From: Miniimonas arenae
GTDB taxonomy: Bacteria > Actinomycetota > Actinomycetes > Actinomycetales > Beutenbergiaceae
DNA: 64,000 bases
Reading direction: 5' to 3'
NCBI RefSeq assembly: GCF_006351005.1
Contig: NZ_VENP01000012.1
Location: 1 to 64,000 of the forward strand
In this document: positions 8,532 through 16,973 of the stretch, piece after piece
Position numbering within the stretch: the first letter of the stretch is position 1
Layout of the letters: every line of letters starts with the position of its first letter
Notes under the pieces: generated by a model
What the model was told of the DNA's origin: nothing
Databases searched by the model: none
What the model saw: the letters and a program-made list of their open reading frames with translations, nothing else
Position numbers and translations under genes: made by a program

Positions 8532-11519
8532 TCAGCCGGCCGAACCCTCGATCTCCTCCTGCGCGTCGATGGCCCGCTGGATCGCGTCGTCGAGCGCGTC
8601 CTGCGCCTCGCCGTACGCGGCCCAGTCGCCGTCGACCTGTGCCTGGCGCCCGGCGGCGAGCGCCGACTGAGCGTCCTGCAGCGCCTGGTTGAGGCGGCCC
8701 TGAGGGGTCGAGGTGTCCGTGCCGGTGCCCGACGTCGGCGCCTGGGTCGGTTCCGCGCTGGCCGTGGGGCTCGGCGTCGGCGTCGTGCCGGGGTCGACCG
8801 GCGGCACCTCGACGTCGGGATCGGTGCCCGCGTCGCCCGCGTTCGCGCCGGAGTCGCCGCCGAACACCTGGTCCAGCGCCTCGTCAAGCGTCGTGGCGAA
8901 GCCGACCTTGTCGCCGAACGCCGCGAGCACGTACCGCAGCAGCGGGTACTGGGTGCCCGAGGACGCCTGCGCGTACACCGGCTGCACGTAGAGGAACCCG
9001 CCACCCACCGGCAGCGTCAGCAGGTTGCCGCGCACGGCCTCGGAGCCCTGGCTGTTGAGGATGTTGAGGGTGTTGGCTGCGGCCTGGTCGGAGTCGAAGT
9101 TGTTCTGCACCTGCCCCGGGCCGGGCACCGCGGAGCCGGCGGGCAGCTCGAGCAGCCGGATCGTGCCGTACCCCTCGCCCTTCACGCCGGCCTCCGAGCC
9201 GGCGTCACCGTCCACGGCCGCGAACGCACGCAGCACGTTCCGGTCGTTGGCATTGAGGATGAACGAGGTCGTCAGCGAGAACGACGCCGTGTCCTGGTCG
9301 GGCATCCGCAGCGTGAGGTAGTACGGCGGCTGCGAGACGCCGCTGCTCTTCGTCGGGTCCTCCGGCGTGCGCCAGAAGTCCGACCCGGCGAAGAACTGCC
9401 CGGCGTCGGTCACGTGGTAGGTGTTGAGAATCGTGCGCTGGACCTTGAACTGGTCCTCCGGGTAGCGCACGTGGCTCATGAGGTCGCCGGTCATCTCGGT
9501 CAGCGGCTGCACGAGGCCCGGGTAGACGTTCTCCCACGCCTTGAGCAGCGGGTCGGACTCGTCCCACGCGTAGAGCGTGACCGAGCCGTCGTAGGCGTTC
9601 ACCACGGCCTTGACCGAGTTGCGGATGTAGTTGATCGACTCGGGCAGCTGCGCCACCGTGAGCGGCTGGCCGTCCGCGCCGACGAGGCGGGAGTCGATCG
9701 TCGCCTCCTGCAGCTGCTGCCGCTTGGAGTAGGGGTAGTCGTTCGACGTGGTGTACGCGTCGACGATCCACGCCACCTCCTTCGTCCCGTCGCCGTCGGT
9801 GTCGATGACGGCCGGGTACGCGGAGGAGTCCACCGTGAGGAACGGCGCGACCTTCTCCACCCGGGTGCGCGGGTCGCGGTCCCAGAGCACCTGCGACTCG
9901 TTGGTCACGCGGTCGGAGAACAGGATCTCCTGACTGCCGAACTTGAGCGCGAACAGCGTCCGCACGAACGGGTTGGAGATCGTCGGGCCACCGTCGCCCG
10001 TGTACGTGGACAGCACCTCGCCGTCGGAGTCGTCGGAGGGGTAGTCGACCTCCCAGGGCGTGGTGCCCTCGGGGGCACCCACGATCGAGTACTCCGGGGA
10101 CTCCTGGCCGAAGTAGATCCGCGGCTCGTAGTCGCCGAGCCGGCCGGTGGAGGGGATGTCGCCCTCGAAGAAGTCCGGCTGGCCGCCGGCGCCGGGCACG
10201 TTGCCGTACGCGGCCACCACGCCGAAGCCGTGGGTGTACACCGTGTGGTCGTTCGTCCAGTTGCGCTGGCCCGAGCCGAGACCGTCGAGGTCGAGCTCGC
10301 GCACGGAGATCACGGTGTCGGCCGTGCCGTCGTCCAGCGCGTAGCGGTCCACCGACAGGTCGTCCGGGAACGTGTAGTACTGCCGGATCTGCTGGAGCTG
10401 GCGGAAGGTCGGCGAGATGATCGTCGGGTCCATGAGGCGGATGCTCGCCGTCGCGTCGGCGTCCTCGCGCAGCGCGCCCTGCTCGGGGTTCGTGGTCGCC
10501 GCGTAGTCCTCGCGCTCGACGTTCTCCAGCCCGTACGCCTTGAGCGTGGAGTCGATGTTGCGCTGGATGTAGGGCGTCTCGAGGTCCTGCTCGTTCGGCG
10601 CCACCTGGAAGCGCTGCACGAGCGCCGGGTAGATCCCCGCGAGCACGATCGCCGAGACGACCATGAGCGCGACGGCGACGGCCGGCAGCTTCCACGTGCC
10701 CCGCACGCTCGCGACGACGAACATCACCGCGACCACGACGGCGATCCCCGCGAGGATCTCCCGGCCCGGCAGCACCGCGTTGATGTCGGTGTACGCCGCG
10801 CCGTCGAACCGGGTGCCCTCCTGGGACAGCAGCGAGTAGCGGTCGAGCCAGTAGGAGGCGGCGATGAGCAGCGCGAACACCGCGGCGATCACGCCCAGGT
10901 GGACGCGCGCGGCCGGGCTGACGTGGGGCGCCTGGCCGACCTGCAGCCCGCCGTAGAGGTAGTGCGTCACGACGGCGGCCACGCCAGAGATGAACACGGT
11001 GGCCATGAGGAACGAGACGACGAACCGCAGCCCCGGCAGCACGAAGACGAAGAACGAGATGTCCAGCCCGAACTGGGGGTCGGCCTCACCGAACGACGTG
11101 CCGTTCGCCCACAGCAGGACGGTCTGCCACTGGCTGCTCGCGGCGAGCCCGCCGAAGAGCCCCAGCACCGCGGGCGCCGCGATGAGCACCGCGCGCCGCA
11201 GCGGCTCGACGGCCTCCCGGTACCGGTCCAGGTTGCGCTGCTCGGGCGTGGCCGGCGCGTAGACGGGCCGGGTCCGGTAGGCGATGTGCAGGTTGAGGTA
11301 CGTCGCCCCGCCGAGGAGCAGCGCACCCGCCACGAACAGGCCGCCACGCACGAGCCACTGCGTGCGCAGCACCTGCTCGGCGTCCAGCTGGGCGAACCAC
11401 AGCCACTCGGTCACGAGGCCCGACGCGATGAACGTCAGGACGAGCAGGGCGGCGACGATGAGGACGGTGGGTCCGAGGGCGGACCGGCGGTGGGGCCTGG
11501 CCGGAGCGGCGGAGGTCAC
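8532..11519 (-). CDS. UPF0182 family large membrane protein
   Basis: A 995-residue integral membrane protein of the UPF0182/COG1615 family (M. tuberculosis homologues of about 980-1000 aa); function not established. About seven transmembrane helices occupy the first 330 residues (for example GPTVLIVAALLVLTFIASGLV and REILAGIAVVVAVMFVVASV). A large, probably extracytoplasmic domain follows, with conserved DTDGDGTKEVAWIVDAYTTS and DLMSHVRYPEDQFKVQRTIL segments. The last 130 residues are a Thr/Pro/Ser linker and an Ala/Gln-rich helix. The GTG at 11519 follows AAAGG; upstream frame is shadow. It is divergent from the PPA1309-type gene, the same order as in mycobacteria. Confidence 0.9.
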   Translation of the reverse strand: MTSAAPARPHRRSALGPTVLIVAALLVLTFIASGLVTEWLWFAQLDAEQVLRTQWLVRGGLFVAGALLLGGATYLNLHIAYRTRPVYAPATPEQRNLDRYREAVEPLRRAVLIAAPAVLGLFGGLAASSQWQTVLLWANGTSFGEADPQFGLDISFFVFVLPGLRFVVSFLMATVFISGVAAVVTHYLYGGLQVGQAPHVSPAARVHLGVIAAVFALLIAASYWLDRYSLLSQEGTRFDGAAYTDINAVLPGREILAGIAVVVAVMFVVASVRGTWKLPAVAVALMVVSAIVLAGIYPALVQRFQVAPNEQDLETPYIQRNIDSTLKAYGLENVEREDYAATTNPEQGALREDADATASIRLMDPTIISPTFRQLQQIRQYYTFPDDLSVDRYALDDGTADTVISVRELDLDGLGSGQRNWTNDHTVYTHGFGVVAAYGNVPGAGGQPDFFEGDIPSTGRLGDYEPRIYFGQESPEYSIVGAPEGTTPWEVDYPSDDSDGEVLSTYTGDGGPTISNPFVRTLFALKFGSQEILFSDRVTNESQVLWDRDPRTRVEKVAPFLTVDSSAYPAVIDTDGDGTKEVAWIVDAYTTSNDYPYSKRQQLQEATIDSRLVGADGQPLTVAQLPESINYIRNSVKAVVNAYDGSVTLYAWDESDPLLKAWENVYPGLVQPLTEMTGDLMSHVRYPEDQFKVQRTILNTYHVTDAGQFFAGSDFWRTPEDPTKSSGVSQPPYYLTLRMPDQDTASFSLTTSFILNANDRNVLRAFAAVDGDAGSEAGVKGEGYGTIRLLELPAGSAVPGPGQVQNNFDSDQAAANTLNILNSQGSEAVRGNLLTLPVGGGFLYVQPVYAQASSGTQYPLLRYVLAAFGDKVGFATTLDEALDQVFGGDSGANAGDAGTDPDVEVPPVDPGTTPTPSPTASAEPTQAPTSGTGTDTSTPQGRLNQALQDAQSALAAGRQAQVDGDWAAYGEAQDALDDAIQRAIDAQEEIEGSAG

Positions 11520-11683
11520 GGGCGGGAACCTTTGGGTCGGGAACGCGTGGGTCGCGAGCCACACCCGGGAAGCCGCGGCTCCCAGGGACAACGGCCGCGC
11601 GGCCCGACAAGTTTCCCACGGCTTTCCCACGGCCTGGCATCGCCTTCCCCGCGGTCGACCCGGCGGTGGGCGAGACTGGGTCC

Positions 11684-12337
11684 GTGACCGACGCCTCTCC
11701 CGACCCGACCGCCGCCTCCCCCGACCGCACGCCGTCGCTCGCGCGCTGCGTGCACGAGACCGAGGCACACGTCGCCGCCGACGGCTGGGACGGCCCGGCG
11801 CGGGTCTTCGCCCTCGTGGACAGCCACCGCGCGCTGGCCGCGGACCCCTCCCTCGCGGGCGTCTTCCCGGAGTCGCCCGACCCCTACCAGCTCGTCGCGG
11901 TCGAGCAGGAGGGCCTGCCCGCCGCGGACACGCTCGAGGAGCTGCTCGCGCAGCTCGGCTGGCCCGAGACGGTCGACGGCGTGGCGCTCACCGTCGAGCG
12001 CGTCGTCCTGCCGCCCGAGGCGGAGGCCGAGCTCGAGGCGCACCTCTCCGACCCGATCGAGCCGGACGAGGCGCACGCGCCCGACGGCGAACCCGCCACC
12101 GGCGATCGGCTCGCCTCGGGCGCGGCTCGCCAGCGGGCGGCCGACCGTGAGGCGGCGCTCGCCGCGCTCGCGGCGCACCCGAAGGCGCAGGACGTGCGCC
12201 TCGCCGTCGGGGTGCTGCGCACGGGTGAGTCCTGGTGCGCGGTCCGCACCCGCGCGCACGACACCGACCAGGACGTCGCCGGCTCCCCCGACGCCGTGCC
12301 GGGCCTCGTGGAGGCGCTCGCCGCGACGCTGGGCTGA
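11684..12337 (+). CDS. PPA1309 family protein
   Basis: A 217-residue soluble acidic protein of an actinobacterial family with no known function, normally found beside the UPF0182 gene as here. The core from LARCVHETEAHVAADGWDGPARVFALVD through the central PYQLVAVEQEG to the C-terminal VGVLRTGESWCAVRTRAHD is recognisable. A variable insert near residue 130 contains APDGEPATG, encoded by a one-mismatch copy of the CTCGCCGTCGGG motif. Start: GTG at 11684, six bases after a GAGACT -10-like box (leaderless); an in-frame GTG at 11666 is the alternative. It converges on the PDZ-protease gene. Confidence 0.8.
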   Translation: MTDASPDPTAASPDRTPSLARCVHETEAHVAADGWDGPARVFALVDSHRALAADPSLAGVFPESPDPYQLVAVEQEGLPAADTLEELLAQLGWPETVDGVALTVERVVLPPEAEAELEAHLSDPIEPDEAHAPDGEPATGDRLASGAARQRAADREAALAALAAHPKAQDVRLAVGVLRTGESWCAVRTRAHDTDQDVAGSPDAVPGLVEALAATLG

Positions 12338-12375
12338 GTCTCGCGGGAGCGACGCGCCCCAGGACCGATCGACGC

Positions 12376-13506
12376 TCAGGAGCAGGTCGGCAGGTCCTCG
12401 GCGGTGCCGGCCCCGATGGCCTGGACGGCGGTCCACGCATCCTCGAGCGTCGCCACGCTCACGACCTGCAGCCCGTCCGGCACGTTGCCCACCACGTCGG
12501 CGCAGTTGGACTCCGGCGCGAGGAAGTAGTGCGCGCCGTCGCGCACCGACCCGTACATCTTCTGCACGATGCCGCCGATCGCCCCGACGTCGCCCGTCAT
12601 GTCGATGGTGCCGGTGCCCGCGATCACCTGACCGCCGGTCTGGTCACCCTCGGTGAGCTTCTCCATGATCCCGAGGGCGAACATCGTGCCCGCGCTGGGT
12701 CCGCCGATGTTGGCGATCTCGATGTCCACCTCCACCGGGAAGTCGAACGTGGGGTCGACCAGGACCCCCAGGACGCTGCCGCCCTCGCCGTCGTCCCCGG
12801 TCGTGATCGCCAGGTCGGTGCTGGTGCCGTCCCGGTCCACGACGAGCGTCACGTCCGTCCCGGGCGGCGTCGCCTCGAGCAGGTCCGAGAGGGCGGTGAA
12901 CGAGTCGATGGCGTGCGCCTCGCCGTCGACCGTGAGACCGGTGATGACGTCGCCCTCCTGCGCGACGCTGGCCGAGGCGCCGCCGTCGATGACGCCGGCG
13001 ATCTCCAGCGTCGCGGTGACGTCGTAGCCCAGCGCCTCGAGCGCCGCGGCGGTCGCGTTCTCCTGCGAGGAGGTCATCTGCGCCTGGGACTGCTCGGCGC
13101 TCTCCTCCTGCGTCTGGTCGGGCGGGAACACGCTCTCGCGCGGCACCACCGTCGTGCGCGGGTCCAGCCAGCCCTGCACCACCTGCGTGAGTCCGACCGG
13201 GTAGCCCGGTCCGCCGGCGACCGACACCGTCGTGAGGCGCAGCTCGCCGGCGGTCGGGAAGGTCTCGGCGTCGGGGATGGAGATGAGCGGCGTGTCACCG
13301 GACTCGCCGAGCGTGTCCACCGTCGGGCCGGGCTGGCGCACCGCGTACGGGACCGGGATCAGCAGGCAGAGCGTGAGCAGGCCGAGCGTGAGCGTCGCCA
13401 GCGTGACGACCGGCGCCGGGATGCGCTCCCACCACGCGACGGGGCGCGGCATCGGGGCGAACGTCCGCGGCGCGGGGTCGGTCACGGGCGTGGGCGGGTT
13501 CGACAC
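12376..13506 (-). CDS. PDZ-domain Lon-like (S16) serine protease, YlbL type
   Basis: A 376-residue membrane-anchored protease. One N-terminal transmembrane helix (PAPVVTLATLTLGLLTLCLL, about residues 28-50) is followed by an extracytoplasmic domain, a PDZ region (ASVAQEGDVITGLTVDG, then LVVDRDGTSTDLAIT) and a C-terminal S16 domain. That domain has the catalytic serine in NIGGPSAGTMFALG and the lysine in GIVQKMYGSVRDGAHYFLAP. Start: GTG at 13506, seven bases after a CACAAT -10-like box, a likely leaderless transcript; ATG at 13515 is the alternative. It is divergent from the DUF2342 gene, a pair conserved across actinobacteria. It probably processes or degrades envelope proteins; substrates are unknown. 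Confidence 0.9.
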   Translation of the reverse strand: MSNPPTPVTDPAPRTFAPMPRPVAWWERIPAPVVTLATLTLGLLTLCLLIPVPYAVRQPGPTVDTLGESGDTPLISIPDAETFPTAGELRLTTVSVAGGPGYPVGLTQVVQGWLDPRTTVVPRESVFPPDQTQEESAEQSQAQMTSSQENATAAALEALGYDVTATLEIAGVIDGGASASVAQEGDVITGLTVDGEAHAIDSFTALSDLLEATPPGTDVTLVVDRDGTSTDLAITTGDDGEGGSVLGVLVDPTFDFPVEVDIEIANIGGPSAGTMFALGIMEKLTEGDQTGGQVIAGTGTIDMTGDVGAIGGIVQKMYGSVRDGAHYFLAPESNCADVVGNVPDGLQVVSVATLEDAWTAVQAIGAGTAEDLPTCS

Positions 13507-13623
13507 GGAGCCCATTGTGGGGCCCGCGGCTGGGAGTGCGCCGTGAGCGAAAGCGAGCCGCCAGGCCGTGGAGCGGTGAGCGCGCCGCGGATAGCGTGAG
13601 ACCACCGAACGAAAGGGGCGGCC

Positions 13624-14994
13624 ATGCCCGACAGCGAGGACGCCCGGCGCAGCTGGGAGCTGCTCCTGCGGCAGATGCTGGGCGAGGAGGGTGCCCGGGA
13701 GGCGCTCGAGGCGCTCGAGGCCGGGGGGTTCGACCCCGCCGGGATGGCGGAGGCCACGGGCCTGCCGATGGACCCCGCCTCCCTGCAGGCGATGATGCTG
13801 CAGATGCAGCGCCTCATGGCGACCGGGGGCGACGACGTCGTGAACTGGGACCTGGCGCGCGACATCGCCCGCCAGACGGCCCACACGGGCGGCGACCCCT
13901 CGCTCACCACGGCGCAGGCCAGCCGCGCGGTCTCCGCGCTCCAGGTCGCCGACCTGTGGCTCGACGCCGCCACCGACCTGCCGCCCGCCGGCGGGGGCCG
14001 ATCGGCGTGGAGCCGCGCGCAGTGGGTCGAGGGCACGATGGAGGTCTGGAAGCGGCTCACGTCGCCGGTCGCGACGTCGGTCGCGGACGCCCTGGCGGGT
14101 GTCATCGCCGCCCAGCAGGCCGACCTCCCGATCCAGGAGGGCGGCGGCGAGATGCTGCGCCGCCTCGGCGGCTCGGTGTTCGGCATGCAGGTCGGGCAGG
14201 CCGCCGGGACCCTGGCCCGCGAGGTGTTCGGCACCTCCGACACCGGCCTGCCGCTCGTCGAGGGGCACGGCACCGCACTCGTGGTGAGCAACGTCGCGGC
14301 CTACGCCGAGGGTCTGGACGCCGGACCCGAGGAGGTCCTGCAGCTGCTCGCGGTGCGCGAGGCCGCGCACGCGCGCCTGTACGCGCACGTCCCGTGGCTG
14401 CGCCCGCACATCCTCGGCCTCGTCGAGGAGTACGCCCGCGGCATCTCCATCGACGTCGACCGGATGGAGGAGGCGGTCCGGAGCATCGACGTCACCGACC
14501 CGGACGCCCTGCGGTCCGCGCTGTCGGGCGGCGTGTTCGCGATGGAGGTCTCCCCCGAGCAGGCCGCAGCACTGGAACGCCTCGAGACCGCGCTCGCCCT
14601 CGTCGAGGGCTGGGTCGAGGACGTCGCGGGACGCGCCGTCGCCCCGCACCTGCCGCACGCCGTTCCGCTGCGGGAGATGCTGCGCCGTCGCCGGGCCGCG
14701 GGTGGCCCGGCCGAGCACGTCTTCGCGACCCTGGTGGGCCTGCAGCTGCGCCCGCGCAAGCTCCGCGAGGCTGCGGCCCTGTGGGGCTCGCTCGTCGCTG
14801 CCGGCGGGCCGGAGCAGCGCGACGCCCTGTGGGAGCACCCCGACCTCCTGCCGCAGGCCGACGACCTCGACGACGGCGCCGCGTTCCTCGCGCGCCGGCG
14901 CTTCGCCGAGGAGTCCGAGGCCGAGCTCGACGCCGCCCTCGCCGAGATCCTCGGGGGCGAGCAGCCCGACGGCGAGCAGCCCCCCTCGAGCTGA
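13624..14994 (+). CDS. Zinc-dependent metalloprotease, DUF2342 family
   Basis: A 456-residue soluble protein of the zincin-like DUF2342 (Zincin_2) family. The N-terminal third is helical (MLQMQRLMATGGDDVVNWDLARDIARQ). The signature is LLAVREAAHARLYAHVPWL, where the family's metal motif reads REAAH rather than HExxH, followed by the helix ALVEGWVEDVAG that would supply a further ligand. The C-terminus is acidic and ends in EQPDGEQPPSS, encoded by a copy of the dispersed motif. AAAGGGG precedes the ATG at 13624. Annotated in databases as a metalloprotease or as F420-associated; biochemical function is unproven. Confidence 0.87.
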   Translation: MPDSEDARRSWELLLRQMLGEEGAREALEALEAGGFDPAGMAEATGLPMDPASLQAMMLQMQRLMATGGDDVVNWDLARDIARQTAHTGGDPSLTTAQASRAVSALQVADLWLDAATDLPPAGGGRSAWSRAQWVEGTMEVWKRLTSPVATSVADALAGVIAAQQADLPIQEGGGEMLRRLGGSVFGMQVGQAAGTLAREVFGTSDTGLPLVEGHGTALVVSNVAAYAEGLDAGPEEVLQLLAVREAAHARLYAHVPWLRPHILGLVEEYARGISIDVDRMEEAVRSIDVTDPDALRSALSGGVFAMEVSPEQAAALERLETALALVEGWVEDVAGRAVAPHLPHAVPLREMLRRRRAAGGPAEHVFATLVGLQLRPRKLREAAALWGSLVAAGGPEQRDALWEHPDLLPQADDLDDGAAFLARRRFAEESEAELDAALAEILGGEQPDGEQPPSS

Positions 14995-15084
14995 CGCGAG
15001 CGGACGCCCTGTCGACGAGCGCGTCCACAGGGCAGCCGTCCACAGGGGGCGCGCCCGGACGCCTGGCCCTGGCACGCTCGGGCG

Positions 15085-16131
15085 ATGCGACTGCACCCGT
15101 GCCTCCCGCCGCTGTGGCGGGGCGACGGCGAGCTCCAGCTCGGCCTCGACCCCCGGCTCGCGCTCGTGCTGACCGACCTCTCGCGCGAGGAGCAGCGGTT
15201 CGTCGAGTCCCTCGCGCGCCCGGTCCCCCGATCACGCACGCGACGCAGCGACCTGGTGGAGCTGGCCCGTCGGCACCGCGTGGGAGCCACCCGGGCCGAG
15301 GCGATCGTCGAGCACCTGCGCACGCACGGCGCGCTCGAGCAGCGGGGCGATGCGCGCGGCGCGGTTGAACCCCCGAGCCGCACGGTCGACCTGCCGGGTG
15401 CGACGAGCGGTGACGAGGAGCAGCCGGCGGCGGCAGACGCGGTCGGGCTGCTGACCGGTTCCGACGTGCGCGCCGTGAGAGCGGCGGCCGACGTCGTGGT
15501 GATCGGTGGCGCCGGACCGGGGCTCGCCGTCGGGCTCCTGCTCGCGAGCGCCGGCATCGGCGGGGTCGCGGTGGTGGACGAGGCCCTGGTGGGACCGACC
15601 GACGTCGCCGCGGGCGGGTACCGGCCGGACCAGGTCGGTCAGCCGCGCGGGACCGCGGCCGTCGCGGCGCTGCGCGCCCGTGTTCCGCGCCTGCGCACTC
15701 GCGTCGCGCGACCGGACGTGGCGGTGCTCGTGGAGCCGCACGTCGCCGTGCCGTTCCGGTCCTCGGCGCTCGTGCGCGAGGACGTCACGCACCTGTCGGT
15801 CGTGGCGCGGCAGCTCGACGTCGTCGTCGGCCCGCTCGTGCGACCGGGGCGCGGGGCGTGCCTGCGCTGCCTGGACCTGCACCGCTGCGACGCCGACCCG
15901 GCCTGGCCGTCGATCGCGACGCAGCTCGCCACGGTGCCGTGGCCGCAGCACGAGGAGGCCACGTGGGCCGCGGCCACCGGGCTCGCGGCGAGTGCGGTGC
16001 TCGCCGTCGTCGACGGGCGGGGCGAGACGCTGGAGGGGACGTCGCTCGCCGTCGGCGGCGGCTCCGCGGCGGCGACGGCCTGGACCCCGCACCCGGAGTG
16101 CGGGTGCGGGGCCGGGCCGATGGGCCGCTGA
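15085..16131 (+). CDS. ThiF/E1-like nucleotide-binding protein
   Basis: A 348-residue protein related to the ThiF/MoeB/E1 superfamily. The N-terminal 90 residues form a winged-helix-like region (ELARRHRVGATRAEAIVEHL). A Rossmann region follows, starting VVVIGGAGPGLAVGLLLASAGIG, with VVDEALVGPTDVAAGGY in the usual E1 position. Two cysteine pairs, CLRCLDLHR and PECGCG, suggest a structural zinc site. No catalytic cysteine can be assigned. Position between DUF2342 and whiB7 matches the mycobacterial order. Start ATG 15085, six bases after CACGCT (leaderless). The segment GLAVGLL is encoded by the dispersed motif. It may adenylylate a small partner, but no ubiquitin-like or peptide substrate is visible nearby. 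Confidence 0.8.
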   Translation: MRLHPCLPPLWRGDGELQLGLDPRLALVLTDLSREEQRFVESLARPVPRSRTRRSDLVELARRHRVGATRAEAIVEHLRTHGALEQRGDARGAVEPPSRTVDLPGATSGDEEQPAAADAVGLLTGSDVRAVRAAADVVVIGGAGPGLAVGLLLASAGIGGVAVVDEALVGPTDVAAGGYRPDQVGQPRGTAAVAALRARVPRLRTRVARPDVAVLVEPHVAVPFRSSALVREDVTHLSVVARQLDVVVGPLVRPGRGACLRCLDLHRCDADPAWPSIATQLATVPWPQHEEATWAAATGLAASAVLAVVDGRGETLEGTSLAVGGGSAAATAWTPHPECGCGAGPMGR

Positions 16132-16157
16132 CTCCCCGCGGATGCCGGCGTGCGCCG

Positions 16158-16202
16158 GTCATGCGGGTCATGCGGGTCATGCGGGTCATGCGGGTCATGC
16201 GG
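16158..16202. repeat. 9-bp tandem repeat, five copies
   Basis: Five perfect copies of GTCATGCGG run head to tail and cover the whiB7 stop codon (TGA at 16197-16195) and the 37 bp beyond it. The array lies between the converging ThiF-like gene and whiB7. It is a simple slippage-prone microsatellite; no spacer structure. Confidence 0.9.
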
Positions 16203-16599
16203 CGATCTTGCGGGGACGGCCGCGGCCGCGCTTGCGCGCCACCACGACACCGTCCACGAAGACCTCTCCGCCCCACACGCCCCACGGCTCGTGCCGCCGG
16301 ATCGCGCCGTCGAGGCACTCGGCCCTCAGGGGGCACTCGCGGCACATCGCCTTGGCGCGCTCGACGTCGTCGCCGCGCTCGGCGAACCACAGGTCGAGCG
16401 TCGCGCTGACCTGGCAGGGCAGCTCGGCGTCGACCTGAGGCAGCTCGACGCCGAGGACGTCGGACAGGGTCGGGGTGGACGGGGTCGGATCGGTCGGGAC
16501 GAGCGGGTCGCCCGTCTCGTCGCGGTGAAGCGGGTAGCTGTGGCGACCGATCGAGAGATCGGTCGTGGGTGCGCCGTCGATGGCGTAGGTGCTGGACAT
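16195..16599 (-). CDS. whiB7: WhiB7-type iron-sulphur transcriptional regulator
   Basis: A 134-residue Wbl protein. Four cysteines that bind a 4Fe-4S cluster are present (LPCQVS, then MCRECPLRAEC), followed by the G[VI]WGG turn in EPWGVWGGEVF and a C-terminal AT-hook RGRGRPRK. The EPWGVWGGE plus AT-hook combination is diagnostic of WhiB7, which binds the housekeeping sigma factor and AT-rich DNA just upstream of -35 elements to induce intrinsic antibiotic resistance. The N-terminus is about 35 residues longer than in mycobacteria. ATG 16599 follows GAGGAA. A leader with a 41-codon upstream ORF and a WhiB7-style promoter precede it. The stop codon is embedded in a 9-bp tandem repeat. Confidence 0.92.
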   Translation of the reverse strand: MSSTYAIDGAPTTDLSIGRHSYPLHRDETGDPLVPTDPTPSTPTLSDVLGVELPQVDAELPCQVSATLDLWFAERGDDVERAKAMCRECPLRAECLDGAIRRHEPWGVWGGEVFVDGVVVARKRGRGRPRKIAA

Positions 16600-16911
16600 G
16601 AGGGGTTCCTCGAAGGTCGTGCCGGTTCGTGTCGTGAGGCCTCGAGGGGCCGGAGGTGACGTGTGCGCCGGTGTCGGCGAGCCACGCGCAGGTGGTGCGC
16701 GGGTGCTACGTCAGGCGAGGAAGGACTCGGCGCCGCTCCGCAGGGCAGAGGGCATGGGTGTCCCCTGGAACCGCAGACGCGGAGAAACGAGCAGGTACGC
16801 CTGGACCGATGCCACGGCGCTGATGGTGAGCTTCATCTCGGGAAACACCTCCCCTCGCTGCGGACCCCTCGTGCTGGTGAGGCGGGGTCGGGTCGAACAC
16901 GAACAGGTGCG
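16600..16911 (-). promoter_or_regulatory. whiB7 mRNA leader with putative attenuator
   Basis: About 310 nt of untranslated leader separate the promoter from whiB7. It contains an upstream ORF (16836-16711) and then 111 nt before the whiB7 ATG in which CCTCGA (around 16650) can pair with the TCGAGG that forms the whiB7 Shine-Dalgarno region. Other short GC stems are present. Ribosome stalling on the upstream ORF controlling whiB7 expression is established in mycobacteria; here it is inferred by analogy. Confidence 0.6.
16711..16836 (-). CDS. whiB7 leader peptide (upstream ORF)
   Basis: A 41-residue ORF, MKLTISAVASVQAYLLVSPR and so on, ending SGAESFLA. It starts at ATG 16836 behind a clear GGGAGG ribosome-binding site and stops 111 nt before whiB7. 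Its position, after a WhiB7-type promoter and before whiB7 on the same strand, is that expected of the regulatory upstream ORF through which translation-inhibiting antibiotics induce whiB7. The peptide itself is not recognised as a known family, and this is expected since such leaders diverge. Confidence 0.6.
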   Translation of the reverse strand: MKLTISAVASVQAYLLVSPRLRFQGTPMPSALRSGAESFLA

Positions 16912-16951
16912 AGCCTACGCCAGGACCGCCACGGCGAGGCAAGTGCTTTTT
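16912..16951 (-). promoter_or_regulatory. whiB7 promoter with AT-rich WhiB7-binding tract
   Basis: On the minus strand, a run of five A (16951-16947) lies four bases before a -35 hexamer TTGCCT (16942-16937). A 19-bp spacer and a -10 hexamer TAGGCT (16917-16912) follow. An AT-rich tract directly upstream of the -35 is the known WhiB7 recognition feature, so autoregulation is likely. The tract begins only about 23 bp after the uxaA stop codon. Confidence 0.65.
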
Positions 16952-16973
16952 CGAAGGAGTTCTCGGACGGCGC

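Noticed and set aside
16158..16202. Possible CRISPR or iteron array
   Set aside because: Nine-bp perfect tandem units without spacers; a simple microsatellite at the whiB7 3' end.
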